The position numbers and the translations under genes are program-made. From a virus, in IMG/VR virus record IMGVR_UViG_3300031539_000241, positions 1-28,003 of that record: 28,003 bases of DNA; one strand, given 5' to 3'. Of this stretch, positions 19,388-27,944 are shown in pieces. Every line of letters starts with the position of its first letter. Positions within the stretch are counted from its first letter, which is position 1. Under the pieces are notes generated by a model. The model saw only the letters and a program-made list of their open reading frames with translations. It had not been told where the DNA came from and ran no database searches.

Positions 19388-21814
19388 TTACGCTGCGCCG
19401 GTCGATTTGTACCATTCGCGGTAATCCATGAACGCCGCGCCGATGTCGAGGTTGATGTCCCAGCCCATGCCCCACTGTCCCTGAGTGAGAACAAATGAAC
19501 GCATCGCCGGCCGCCGGCCGGTCCCGCGCAGATAAGCAACCCGAATTCCACGCCGGCCGCCGGCGGTCAAAAACCAATTGGTGTCGAGTCCGGTACGAGC
19601 GGCACCGGTGTTCGGGTCCAGCACGCCAATCGCCCCGATCCGGTCGTCGGGCACCACTCGGATACCCTCCTGGGAAATCAGGTTGAGCGTGCTGTAAAAC
19701 GGATCACTGGAGTCAGCGAAGAGTTTGGCCAATGCCGCCGATGCGGTTAGCTCGCGCGCCGTCCATTCCAGGTCGGCCGGGACAATCAGGAATTTCGGTC
19801 GGATCAACAAAGCCTGGCCGGGATTGTCGGCCGTGCGATTCAATCGCTGTTTGACCATCGCGGAAATTGCCGCCTTCAATGTGGCGGATGCCAACGCGCC
19901 CGTCCCCAAGTTGGCGTGGCCGCCGGCCGTCGTTACCGCGGTTGCGTTGAATACCGCTGCGCTGTCGGCAACCAGCGTCGGATTTTGCAGCATGAGACTG
20001 TAAACCAGATCAGGCCGCATGTTGCGGGCCGCCTCGCCGAGTTCCGTGGGCATCCGCATAATCGAGCCGAGATTGTCATCGATGAAGTCCTGCTCGTCGG
20101 CAACAAACTGTTTGGCAAAACGAGCGATCCGATACGTTTCGTGCGTGTCGGACGCCGTAGCGTGCTTGGCCGTGTCGCCGCGGGGGAGTTTTTCCAGCCG
20201 GGCGTTAGCCTGGAGGCTGATATTTTCGTTGAGCTTGAAGTCTGCAACGTCTTCCTCGTCACACCAGCCGGCCGTGGTGTCGCCGATGGTGTCCCATCCG
20301 CCCATCAGCTTGGCGTACATGTTCGTCGTGAATACGTAATTCAGCGTTGCGCCGGACATGGCCGCCCGAATCGCCTCTTTCGGAGCGCGGTAATAGCGGC
20401 CTGTGTCAATCTGGGCACACTCGCGTGCTACGTCGAGGGCCGACATGGCGCGAAAATCGTGGCCGCGATCTGCGTCCTGTTCGGTAAGTGCATCCGTTCG
20501 TCGCGGCAAGTCCTCGCCTCGGTGCAGCGAGTGTTTCGTCGGATCGACACCCTGTCCAATGAGCATACCGGCCGCCAGGCTGCGAAGGTTGCAGTCGGTA
20601 TCGTGATCGCGCACGTGAATTCCCGGCCCACCGCCGTTGCCGTGTGCCTGGCGTGCGGTGCGGACGGCACCCAAAAAGATCGGGCTGGCCTGTTCGATGC
20701 TCAAACCCCGTTCGATTGCGTGCTGCCGAACCGTATCCGGCACGTCGTCGCCGGCCAGTTCGGTGATCATCCGAACCCGCTCGCGTTCGCCGGCGATGGC
20801 GGTGCGGATGGCATCGCCTTGCGGGAGGAAGTCCGACGAATAATTGCGGCCGGATGCACCAACCGGCGGATCGGCCGCCGGCGGGGGAGTTGCCGGAGGA
20901 TCGGCCGGAGGATCGGCCGGAGGATCGGCGGGAGGCGTTACGGGTTCACCGGCCGCGTCGTCGGCACGGGTGCGAGCTTCCGCATCGAGTCCACGATACA
21001 TGGACCATGCCTCGGCGTCGGTGGCTTCGGCTCGCAAGCCGATTGTTTCAAGGTACGCACGTAGTTTCGGATTCATAGTCCGATATCCTTTCAAAAGAGG
21101 GTTATTTTCTCTCATCTTGGCAGCCGGATCGGCGCCGATCGGCACCAGCGAGACTTCCCGCGGTGCCCATTTGGTTGCGATTCGTAATGTCAGCCGCTTG
21201 GCTGTAAAACTCCGACCGCCGACTGTTGCCGACTGACCGGGCTGGATCTCCACGCTGTCGAGCACGCGATAGCCGACCGACACGTCGGTAAGGTGGCCTT
21301 GTCTGACTTTGTTCCACGCACGCTCAGCGATGTCGTCGCCTTTGGCAAAGTGCAGCCGGCCGATTACCGCGCCGCCCTCGGCTCGTAAGTTACGCGCAGA
21401 GCCAAGCACCGATTCAAGCGAGAATCGGGAATGTGTTTCGAGGAGTGGGAGTTGGTCCGGCAGGTCGGCGCCTTCGCCCAGTAACACTTCTGCGATTCGC
21501 TCCCCTCGCATGTAGTCATAGACCTCGACCTCACCGTCCGTGCTGATCGTAGCCTCGATTGATCGCTCCTTGTCGTCGGCTGTCTGCGCCCGGACGTGGG
21601 CCGATCGCATGGTCAACGCATCGTTGATGTATGGATCTTGTCGCCTCATCAACGGCTGTTCACCCGGAGCCACATAACCGTCGCGACCGAGTTCGGTGCC
21701 GACGTGGCCTTTTTCTTCCAGCGGAAGATCGGCGTAAAACGTCTCGGCTTCCGCCGTGCTCGCATCGGGCGGCAATCCCCGGGCTTCCAGTGCTTTGCGT
21801 AGCGGCCTAAGCAT
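19388..21814 (-). CDS. Prohead protease fused to major capsid protein
   Basis: 808 residues. The ATG at 21814 overlaps the portal stop and has GAGGA upstream; an upstream in-frame start was rejected. Protease domain (about 75-235): catalytic His about H128 in LLETHSRFS and Ser about S179 in GHLTDVSVGY, the HK97/S78 layout. A second N-terminal-like module and a Pro-rich linker (PPADPPADPP) follow, then an HK97-fold capsid (about 325 to end) with NYVFTTNMYAKLMGGWD, TAGWCDEEDVADFK, ALLIRPKFLIVPADLEWTA and a C-terminal MGWDINLDIGAAFMDYREWYKS. Probably self-processed. An internal start at 21076 could give the capsid part alone. Confidence 0.9.
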   Translation of the reverse strand: MLRPLRKALEARGLPPDASTAEAETFYADLPLEEKGHVGTELGRDGYVAPGEQPLMRRQDPYINDALTMRSAHVRAQTADDKERSIEATISTDGEVEVYDYMRGERIAEVLLGEGADLPDQLPLLETHSRFSLESVLGSARNLRAEGGAVIGRLHFAKGDDIAERAWNKVRQGHLTDVSVGYRVLDSVEIQPGQSATVGGRSFTAKRLTLRIATKWAPREVSLVPIGADPAAKMRENNPLLKGYRTMNPKLRAYLETIGLRAEATDAEAWSMYRGLDAEARTRADDAAGEPVTPPADPPADPPADPPATPPPAADPPVGASGRNYSSDFLPQGDAIRTAIAGERERVRMITELAGDDVPDTVRQHAIERGLSIEQASPIFLGAVRTARQAHGNGGGPGIHVRDHDTDCNLRSLAAGMLIGQGVDPTKHSLHRGEDLPRRTDALTEQDADRGHDFRAMSALDVARECAQIDTGRYYRAPKEAIRAAMSGATLNYVFTTNMYAKLMGGWDTIGDTTAGWCDEEDVADFKLNENISLQANARLEKLPRGDTAKHATASDTHETYRIARFAKQFVADEQDFIDDNLGSIMRMPTELGEAARNMRPDLVYSLMLQNPTLVADSAAVFNATAVTTAGGHANLGTGALASATLKAAISAMVKQRLNRTADNPGQALLIRPKFLIVPADLEWTARELTASAALAKLFADSSDPFYSTLNLISQEGIRVVPDDRIGAIGVLDPNTGAARTGLDTNWFLTAGGRRGIRVAYLRGTGRRPAMRSFVLTQGQWGMGWDINLDIGAAFMDYREWYKSTGAA

Positions 21815-23363
21815 TGACGGTTTCCTCTTTTTTTCCGGGCTTGGCGACAACGGCAACTTCCCCGGGCTTCCCGCCAGGGTTGCCGGGCGGATCTGCCGGC
21901 TTCTCGTCAACCAGCCCGGCTTTCTCTTTGAGCTTCTTCTCGCGAGCGAGCGTCATGTAGTGGCTTTCGATTGTCTTGCCGTCTGTTGCCAACACGTCGG
22001 TCATCGTGGCCGATCCGTTTGTCAGCTTCTTGTCGTCTGCGCTGGCTTCCTTCAAGCGATCGACGTGCGGTCGCGTCGGCCAGGTCCACTTGTAGACGAC
22101 CTTCTTTGGCCGGTTGCGTAGCCCAGGGACTGAGAACCGGCCTTCCTTGGCGATCTCGTCCACCAGGCGGTTGAGCGTGCCGTAGCTCTTCTCCGTGCCG
22201 CTGATCCAGTTTTGGATACCGGCCACCGCCCGGGCGTAACTTTGCGTGTCGAGCCGAGCCGACGAATAGTTGTGACCGCTCGAATCAAGCCGGATCATCA
22301 GCAGGGGCATACCGACCGGGCGACCAAGTTCGCGCATCCGTTCGCCGCGGTAATCGGGGTATTGCACCGGCGGTTGGCTGGCCGGCAGAACAAACGGCTT
22401 CCAGCCGGGTGGGCTCATCCTGATCGTGCGACGTTCGTAGGTTGAATTTTCCGGGACTTCCCAAATCACCTCAGGATTCTCGCAATACAGTAGCGTGGAC
22501 TGGTCGGCCATCAGTCGGGCCGCGTCCATCACCTGGGCGTCATAGTCCCGAAGGTCGGCCGATGGCTGCAACGCTGTATTGAGCCAGGGAATACCGCGAG
22601 CCTGGTCTTCCTCTTCGCTGATGAATTCGTGGATGATATCTTCAGCCGGCACCTGGTCAAACTGATCGAAGGTTGCCAATTGTGTGGGCAACGATTGTGG
22701 CTTCTGAATGTAATAGGTGGCCGGACGACCAAGCCCATCGAAGCGGATACCCATAAAGACGTTGGGGTCGCCGGTCATGCCCATCGGCGTGCTCAGCCAT
22801 CGCGGATGCTGCGGTCGAATCCGCAAACTGATCGGGCCATCGGCGTTGGGCAGCGTGATCAGTTGTGCCAAAAACTCGCCCGTTTTCCACGGGCCGCGAA
22901 CCCAGCTTTTCAATAGCGATGTGCCAGACACGTTTGGCTTGTGCGTCGGGGCATAAAACCAATCCCGCCACGTATCCTCGAGCGCCGTGTTGTATTTGTC
23001 GTCGTCGCTGATTACCTGAAGGGCGGGCCCGTCGGGTCCCACGATATCGTCAATGTGTGTGTTGATGATTCCAAGAACCATGCCGTTCTGACGTGGCTCG
23101 TACGTCGATCGGGCTCGCATCCCGGCAAGTTTGCTTTGCAGCCAGACATTTACCGATTGATCGTCGGCATCCCGCCAGTGAGCCTGATTCAACCGCGTCG
23201 TTTCGGCCGACTCGAAACTGCGGGTCGAGTGGCCGCCACCACCCCACACTGGATGACTGACGTAGCGGACCGAGGTGTCAACCGAAGACGCTGCGATAGC
23301 AGGCAACGCGGGGATCGAACCCAACGAAAGCGTGTCGACGGTCGTGTTTTGGAACTGGGTCAT
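21807..23363 (-). CDS. Portal protein, lambda family
   Basis: 518 residues. STRSFESAETTRLNQAHWRDADDQSVNVWL, then LGIINTHIDDIVGPDG and HEFISEEEDQARGIPWLNTALQPSADLRDYDAQVMDAARLMADQ match lambda gpB-type portals (the RGIPWL and DLRDYD segments are diagnostic). The portal forms the dodecameric DNA channel at one capsid vertex. The C-terminus is Lys/Pro-rich. Its ATG overlaps the upstream TGA and its stop overlaps the protease-capsid start, so translation is coupled. Confidence 0.92.
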   Translation of the reverse strand: MTQFQNTTVDTLSLGSIPALPAIAASSVDTSVRYVSHPVWGGGGHSTRSFESAETTRLNQAHWRDADDQSVNVWLQSKLAGMRARSTYEPRQNGMVLGIINTHIDDIVGPDGPALQVISDDDKYNTALEDTWRDWFYAPTHKPNVSGTSLLKSWVRGPWKTGEFLAQLITLPNADGPISLRIRPQHPRWLSTPMGMTGDPNVFMGIRFDGLGRPATYYIQKPQSLPTQLATFDQFDQVPAEDIIHEFISEEEDQARGIPWLNTALQPSADLRDYDAQVMDAARLMADQSTLLYCENPEVIWEVPENSTYERRTIRMSPPGWKPFVLPASQPPVQYPDYRGERMRELGRPVGMPLLMIRLDSSGHNYSSARLDTQSYARAVAGIQNWISGTEKSYGTLNRLVDEIAKEGRFSVPGLRNRPKKVVYKWTWPTRPHVDRLKEASADDKKLTNGSATMTDVLATDGKTIESHYMTLAREKKLKEKAGLVDEKPADPPGNPGGKPGEVAVVAKPGKKEETVNA

Positions 23364-23659
23364 GCGTACTCACTCGTGGCGTCGGCCCGAGCGTAGGTGA
23401 CTTTCATCTGCTGGAGGCCGGAAGATGCCGACGTGATGGCCGACTTGAGGGCCCGGCATTGGGCAATCAGGCCGTCAATCGCCTCGGAGTTCCACGAGAT
23501 GCCTTGCGAACCGGCCCCGCCCATCGAACGAGTGAGGTTCGGCGTGGTGGCCAGTTGTGCCTTCATGTCCATCAAGGCACCAATCGCCGCGTCGTAATCG
23601 GCGGCACGGCGCGCGGTCTTGTACTCGGCATAGAGCGTGGTTAGCTCGGCAATGCTCAT
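23360..23659 (-). CDS. Small gpW-like head-tail connector
   Basis: 99 residues, helical: SIAELTTLYAEYKTARRAADYDAAIGALMDMKAQLA, then EAIDGLIAQCRALKSAITSASSGLQQMKVTYARAD. Size, composition and location immediately before the portal match lambda gpW, which stabilises the filled head and joins the tail; the sequence match itself is weak. ATGA overlap with the portal gene. Confidence 0.6.
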   Translation of the reverse strand: MSIAELTTLYAEYKTARRAADYDAAIGALMDMKAQLATTPNLTRSMGGAGSQGISWNSEAIDGLIAQCRALKSAITSASSGLQQMKVTYARADATSEYA

Positions 23660-23702
23660 ATTGCCAAGCCTACAGAAGAAAAGGCGGGTCTATAACTGCA
23701 AC

Positions 23703-23742
23703 GTGATAGGGTCTATCACTTCGGTTGGCGGCGTGGTATAAT
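23703..23742 (+). promoter_or_regulatory. Promoter and operator of the inserted plus-strand gene
   Basis: A perfect -10 box TATAAT (23737-23742) is preceded by TG at the extended -10 position. GTGATAG-GGT-CTATCAC (23703-23719) is a perfect 7-bp-arm palindrome overlapping the -35 position, a probable operator. Confidence 0.8.
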
Positions 23743-23761
23743 GCGGCAAAGGAGAATAATC

Positions 23762-24022
23762 ATGTTCAATCCAGACACATACGTAATAGAAGACGCGGTG
23801 GCCGAGATACTCCACCGCGATGGCCTAATGAGCCTTGCCGACGCGCGTCTCCTTGGAAATGCCGTTGCCGGCGCTGGTCGCGAACAGCTTGAGCACTGGC
23901 TACTCGGCCTTGCGACAGATCGTGGCACGCCCAATGAGGCCAAACTGGCCGCTGCCGTCCTTGGGCTAATGAACGCTCGCGACCGCGACCAGGAATGCGA
24001 AGAAGAAGAAGGATGTATCTAG
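23762..24022 (+). CDS. Moron-like hypothetical protein
   Basis: 86 residues. ATG at 23762 with AGGAG 8 bases upstream. Helical (DTYVIEDAVAEILHRDGLMSLADARLLGNAVAGAGREQLEHWLLGLA, NEAKLAAAVLGLM) with an acidic tail ending ECEEEEGCI. No family was recognised. It is the only plus-strand gene inside the late operon and has a dedicated promoter and palindromic operator. It overlaps the convergent zinc-ribbon gene by 4 bases. This is the layout of a moron, expressed from the prophage independently of late genes. Confidence 0.75.
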   Translation: MFNPDTYVIEDAVAEILHRDGLMSLADARLLGNAVAGAGREQLEHWLLGLATDRGTPNEAKLAAAVLGLMNARDRDQECEEEEGCI

Positions 24023-24420
24023 TCCGCCCGAGCCCGCTTGAATCGCGTCTTGCACTTTTTACACTGATACCGGCGAACGGTTGCCAGTGAGTGGGTGACG
24101 CGAACTTGATCTGATTTGCAGTCGGGGCAAAGATGCCTCTTGATGAGCGTATAGTCACCAGCCGGCGGATCTTCGACCTCGGGCGGCGAGTCTATTGGGG
24201 TAACAGCGGGAGCGTGTCCGTTGCCATTTGAGACAGAGGCCGACACCTCCTTGAAAAAGAACTCGTTGCCACACGCCCGGCAGTAGGCAAGGCCGGAATC
24301 CCACCACCCCGGTTGGCCGTTGACCGGCGGTGGCTTCGGCTCGCTGGTGATCTCGCTGTCCGTGCAGCCGCAACGCGGGCACTCCGGGCCAGTGCATCGA
24401 TCTAGGCGAAGATAGGTCAT
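24019..24420 (-). CDS. Double zinc-ribbon protein
   Basis: 133 residues with two ribbons: CPRCG/CRACG (about 14-51) and CPDCK/CKKCK (about 98-123), joined by a Pro/Glu-rich linker. The ATG at 24420 overlaps the upstream TGA (ATGA). It resembles small nucleic-acid-binding ribbons; no family was assigned. It lies between terminase and portal, where head-packaging accessory genes are common. Confidence 0.7.
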   Translation of the reverse strand: MTYLRLDRCTGPECPRCGCTDSEITSEPKPPPVNGQPGWWDSGLAYCRACGNEFFFKEVSASVSNGNGHAPAVTPIDSPPEVEDPPAGDYTLIKRHLCPDCKSDQVRVTHSLATVRRYQCKKCKTRFKRARAD

Positions 24421-24635
24421 TGGGTGTTGTTATCCCTTATGGTCCAGAAAACATAAGGCGGCAGAATCAACGCCGTCGCCACCAGAAAAACTAAACCGCC
24501 GCAGGCTAGCACCAGGGCACCACCGACCACTAGGATTGCCGCCGCAACTATGATCACGGTGGAGGCCCATCCCCAGCATACCCAGTTGACAACCCAGAGA
24601 ATCATGCGGCGCGTTGCACCGGCTACCTTGCTCAT
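24417..24635 (-). CDS. Small membrane protein
   Basis: 72 residues. Two or three hydrophobic helices (MILWVVNWVCWGWASTVIIVAAAILVVGG and LVLACGGLVFLVATALILPPYVFW) separated by a tight glycine turn, and a short polar tail. ATGA overlap with the terminase stop. The shape would suit a holin, but there is no endolysin nearby, so the role is open. Confidence 0.65.
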   Translation of the reverse strand: MSKVAGATRRMILWVVNWVCWGWASTVIIVAAAILVVGGALVLACGGLVFLVATALILPPYVFWTIRDNNTQ

Positions 24636-26782
24636 CGCCTTTTTCCCTTCATCGGACCCATCCAGCCGCCAGCGGCCTCCACAGCCGCCTTCTGCGCGTT
24701 CGAACCGCTACCAGGTGAATTCGCCCGCAATACCGTGATCCCCTTCATATTGGCCGCCACGTCGCTCAGATACGACGCATCGAACCAGTGGTTATTGTTG
24801 CTCTTCGCTCGCCACTTCCGCACGATCACCCCGCGAACCGGCTCCTCCACCTCGACCTCAGACGTGAGGTGCTTAGCGTAACTGAAATGGTCCTTCTCAT
24901 CGTCCGTCATTCGCTTGCCATCTGCCGAGGGCTCGCCCCACAGCGACATTGACCCGGGCCGGTTCGCCGGCGTCAACCAGCGGTCGTGCTCCCAAGTCTT
25001 CCAGCGGTCGGTGTCACAACAAACGAGCCACACCCGCTTCGGCCGGCGGGAGAGAAACCAACCGTCTCCAGGCTTTTTGTCGGTGCTAGATCGTACCGGA
25101 GCGTTGAAATTGACCTTCACGCAGCCCATGGACTTGCCAAAACCCATGGCCGGCTTCCACCCCAGCCCCAACTCCTGGCACGCATGATAGATCGCCTGGG
25201 TCTGCCAGCCGGCATCAACCAGCGTCATGTCGAGTTCACGAATCTCGCCGTCAGCGGTGGTGTAAGGCTCTGCGGCCAGATCCTCCTTGCGGGTGCGAAG
25301 GGCCCGGATGATTGCCAGATCGACCCCCTCATCGCTGCCAACCGTCGTGCCGTAAACCTCCTGGACGCCCCGGTCGATCGTGAAGCCGGTTCCGTCCGGC
25401 CGCCACGCCCGCACAATCCAGTGCAAGGCGATCTTACGAACGTCGATTCCTTGGGTCAGTACGATACAGCCGGGCGGCACGATCCGCCGCGGGTAGCCGT
25501 TGACCTTCTTCTGGATCAAGTGGGCCGTGATACCCGACTCGATCGGGCCGGCTTCCTCGGGCGGGTCGTTTTGCAATTCGGACAGAGCCGCGCCGATCCC
25601 GTTGTCAGCAACAAAATCGTAGTACCGCTGCAACGCGGACACCTGGAGCTTGCTGCCATCGGCCAACGTCCGGCCGTCAAAGCTATAGGGGTTGGCAAGT
25701 TCGGCCCCGGCATCCATCTTTTTGCGGTCCTTGACATAGAAAGCGTGTGCCGCCCGGGCGAACGGATCGCCTTCTGCCATGCTCGACTGCCGTAGAGAAC
25801 CATATTCATCCCACAAGTCCTCGCGGTCGGGCTTGTGAGCGAGAAACGAAAACCGCTTGCCCTGCCATGACGGCTTCTGCATTGGGTCGGTGAACCGGGC
25901 GGACACACACGTTCGGTTTTGCAGCGTGGTAAGCATCACGCGAGACATTCGTTTTCCCTTGGGAGCCAGGCCGGCAATAGCCCGGTCGATCCGGGTCTCC
26001 AACTTGCCCGCCTGCTCTTCGCTGCGGGCTGTATCCTCCGTGTCCGGGTCGTCGATCACGGCTAGTTGCGGCCGCCGGCTCCCTTTCTTCAGGCCGCGAA
26101 CCGCAGAATCCAGGCCCCGCGTAGCGATAATTGATCCCGAACAGACCGAACCGGGGACCGCCGGCATGGTCACCTCGTCACCCGACCATTGAAATGAAGC
26201 ATTGGCCATCTTGGCTTCCGCAGTTGACACGATGATCGAATGTGCTTTGGCCGGCACGCCCTGGACCTCGCGTACCGGAACGCATACCTCGGGATAATCA
26301 ACCAGCAGCCGGTCACTCTCTACGATGTACCGTTTGATCGATGCCAGGCTGTTGCGAGCATCGCCAGCCGTTGCGGCGAAGAGTACCGCGAAATTGATCA
26401 CCCCTTTCAAGATACAGAACGTCATCGCACCCTCGGCCAAACTCGTTTTGCCCTCACCTCGTGGAGCGGCAAACGCCTTGTCCCCTGCGTACGTGATGCC
26501 GTCTAGGATCGCTTGGCCCATCTCCAGGTGGTAGGGTCGGAATGGATCGGAAAACACATCGGCCAGATACCACTTGAGCCACTCGAATAAGTCTTGCTCC
26601 AGTAAGTGTCGCCGCTCGATATCCTCCGGACCCGGAATCCACAGCGTCCGGGCCTCGGTCCGCTCCCGGTTCTTCCGCTCCCGGTCGGCGGCGCGGGTCT
26701 CGGCAATGGTGCGACGTTGGCCTATTCGCTGTCTACCGGCAGCGGTGTCGTCTAGTCGTCTTGGTCGCGTGCTTGTAAACAT
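24632..26782 (-). CDS. Terminase large subunit (GpA-like)
   Basis: 716 residues. ATPase domain with Walker A APRGEGKT (106-113) and Walker B LAVIDD (240-245), followed by the coupling stretch MLTTLQN. The nuclease domain has acidic residues in TQGIDV (D447) and LVDAGW (D523). The lambda GpA-like family cuts and packages DNA into the prohead. The ATG at 26782 lacks a Shine-Dalgarno sequence and overlaps the small subunit gene by 31 bases, so translation is probably coupled. Confidence 0.92.
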   Translation of the reverse strand: MFTSTRPRRLDDTAAGRQRIGQRRTIAETRAADRERKNRERTEARTLWIPGPEDIERRHLLEQDLFEWLKWYLADVFSDPFRPYHLEMGQAILDGITYAGDKAFAAPRGEGKTSLAEGAMTFCILKGVINFAVLFAATAGDARNSLASIKRYIVESDRLLVDYPEVCVPVREVQGVPAKAHSIIVSTAEAKMANASFQWSGDEVTMPAVPGSVCSGSIIATRGLDSAVRGLKKGSRRPQLAVIDDPDTEDTARSEEQAGKLETRIDRAIAGLAPKGKRMSRVMLTTLQNRTCVSARFTDPMQKPSWQGKRFSFLAHKPDREDLWDEYGSLRQSSMAEGDPFARAAHAFYVKDRKKMDAGAELANPYSFDGRTLADGSKLQVSALQRYYDFVADNGIGAALSELQNDPPEEAGPIESGITAHLIQKKVNGYPRRIVPPGCIVLTQGIDVRKIALHWIVRAWRPDGTGFTIDRGVQEVYGTTVGSDEGVDLAIIRALRTRKEDLAAEPYTTADGEIRELDMTLVDAGWQTQAIYHACQELGLGWKPAMGFGKSMGCVKVNFNAPVRSSTDKKPGDGWFLSRRPKRVWLVCCDTDRWKTWEHDRWLTPANRPGSMSLWGEPSADGKRMTDDEKDHFSYAKHLTSEVEVEEPVRGVIVRKWRAKSNNNHWFDASYLSDVAANMKGITVLRANSPGSGSNAQKAAVEAAGGWMGPMKGKRR

Positions 26783-27129
26783 TTAACAGAATACACCATG
26801 AGTTCCTTAACAGCTCGCATTGCCGCCGGGAAGTCGCCAATCTCAACCGACCGCCGGTATAATTCGCGGTAAGCCTCTAAACACCACCCGAGGAGAACTA
26901 ACCCGTCTGCGTCGGCCGATTTCTCGAATTCCCCGGCCACCGCCTGTATCAATGTGTCGGCGTCGGTGCTTGGGTAAGCTTTTGCAAGTGCGGTCTTTAT
27001 GTCGGCCAGTCGTACCCCCTCAAGCAACCATAAGATCGTCTGCTCAAGCGGTTCGGTCTGAATCGCTATGGTTGTTTGCGGGTCGGGTTCCGTGTCTTTA
27101 GTCGGCGTTGGTTGCTTTGACGATGTCAT
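26752..27129 (-). CDS. Probable terminase small subunit
   Basis: 125 residues. A polar N-terminus, an HTH-like segment (TILWLLEGVRLADIKTALAKAYPSTDADTLIQAV) and a helical oligomerisation-like part (LGWCLEAYRELYRRSVEIGDFPAAMRAVKELMVYS). The location immediately before the large subunit and this domain order fit a DNA-recognition small subunit. It overlaps the genes on both sides by about 30 bases. The family match was made by eye only. Confidence 0.65.
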   Translation of the reverse strand: MTSSKQPTPTKDTEPDPQTTIAIQTEPLEQTILWLLEGVRLADIKTALAKAYPSTDADTLIQAVAGEFEKSADADGLVLLGWCLEAYRELYRRSVEIGDFPAAMRAVKELMVYSVKCLQARDQDD

Positions 27130-27763
27130 AAGGCCGGGCGTCGGCTAATTCCTTCGTTTGTGAGGTGAATATCTCATCCAAGATCCCGTTTAGAAAGCCG
27201 GCAATCTCTGGATCGTGGGCAACCTGAAAATCCTCACACCTTGGGTTCATGTTCAGGTTCATCGAAGATCGCAAAGCAATCTTCCAATCGGCGTTTTGAA
27301 ATAGTGCAAACTTGGCGTGTACCTGGGCGACCCGTATATTGTGCCAGCCAAACATCTCTCGCATACGGGCCGTCATCGCCGATTCACGTCGGGCCATACT
27401 GAAGTCGATCAACCAACGGGTCCCGGTCACGTCACCCCGTTGCACTAAGGCAGATATGCTTTCGAGTTCGTAGGCCGCTGCCGTCCAAGTCGATATCGAC
27501 AAGTGAGCCGGCCCGGTCAGTCGCAATATCGCATGGAGTAGGTCAAGTAGCGAGAATTGGCCCTTGGTGAATCCGAATATCTCGTTTTCGTGGTCCAGTC
27601 CATCGATCGCCTCGGCGGCTGTCTTGATCTTCCGAAGGTCGCGAATCTGCCGCCGTTCCGTGTGTAATGTCCGTTTGTATGTTGCCTTTGTCTCTAGGCT
27701 AGATAGATCGAATTCACCCAGTCCGCCTCGCAGTAGCGGGTTATCGTGTGGCTTTGGAATCAT
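27098..27763 (-). CDS. Phospholipase-D-like nuclease-fold protein
   Basis: 221 residues from the ATG at 27763 (GGAGG 7 bases upstream). The C-terminal half carries one PLD-like motif: VHAKFALF (H-x-K) followed by IALRSSMNLNMNPRCEDF, the S-S-x-N segment that accompanies the HKD motif. The classic aspartate after HxK is not evident. The N-terminal part is helical and basic. Single-motif PLD proteins form dimers and cut DNA or bind it. Position next to the terminase suggests a DNA-packaging or processing role. Confidence 0.7.
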   Translation of the reverse strand: MIPKPHDNPLLRGGLGEFDLSSLETKATYKRTLHTERRQIRDLRKIKTAAEAIDGLDHENEIFGFTKGQFSLLDLLHAILRLTGPAHLSISTWTAAAYELESISALVQRGDVTGTRWLIDFSMARRESAMTARMREMFGWHNIRVAQVHAKFALFQNADWKIALRSSMNLNMNPRCEDFQVAHDPEIAGFLNGILDEIFTSQTKELADARPYDIVKATNAD

Positions 27764-27944
27764 GTATCTCCTCCGGCTGTTGCTCGCCCCCGCTTTCCTC
27801 CACCACAATCGGCCCGCGCCCCCTCTCTGATTCGCCTACCTCGCAGTACCCGGACGGCCCACCGAGGAAGCCCAGCGGCGTGCGGATGCACACCGGGGCG
27901 AAATAGCGGGGCGGGTGTTCGATGATGCGGTCTCTGATCTTCAT
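27741..27944 (-). CDS. Hypothetical 67-residue protein
   Basis: ATG at 27944 with GGAG 6 bases upstream; an ATG at 27956 lacks a ribosome binding site. IRDRIIEHPPRYFAPVCIRTPLGFLGGPSGYCEVGE suggests a small beta domain, then an acidic tail. No family was recognised. Its stop overlaps the start of the PLD-like gene, so it belongs to the late operon. Confidence 0.55.
   Translation of the reverse strand: MKIRDRIIEHPPRYFAPVCIRTPLGFLGGPSGYCEVGESERGRGPIVVEESGGEQQPEEIHDSKATR

Noticed and set aside
20880-20935. Short repeats as a CRISPR-like array
   Set aside because: They are GGATCGGCC-type repeats encoding the Pro-Ala-Asp-Pro linker of the protease-capsid fusion, with no spacers. No CRISPR array was seen anywhere in the window.
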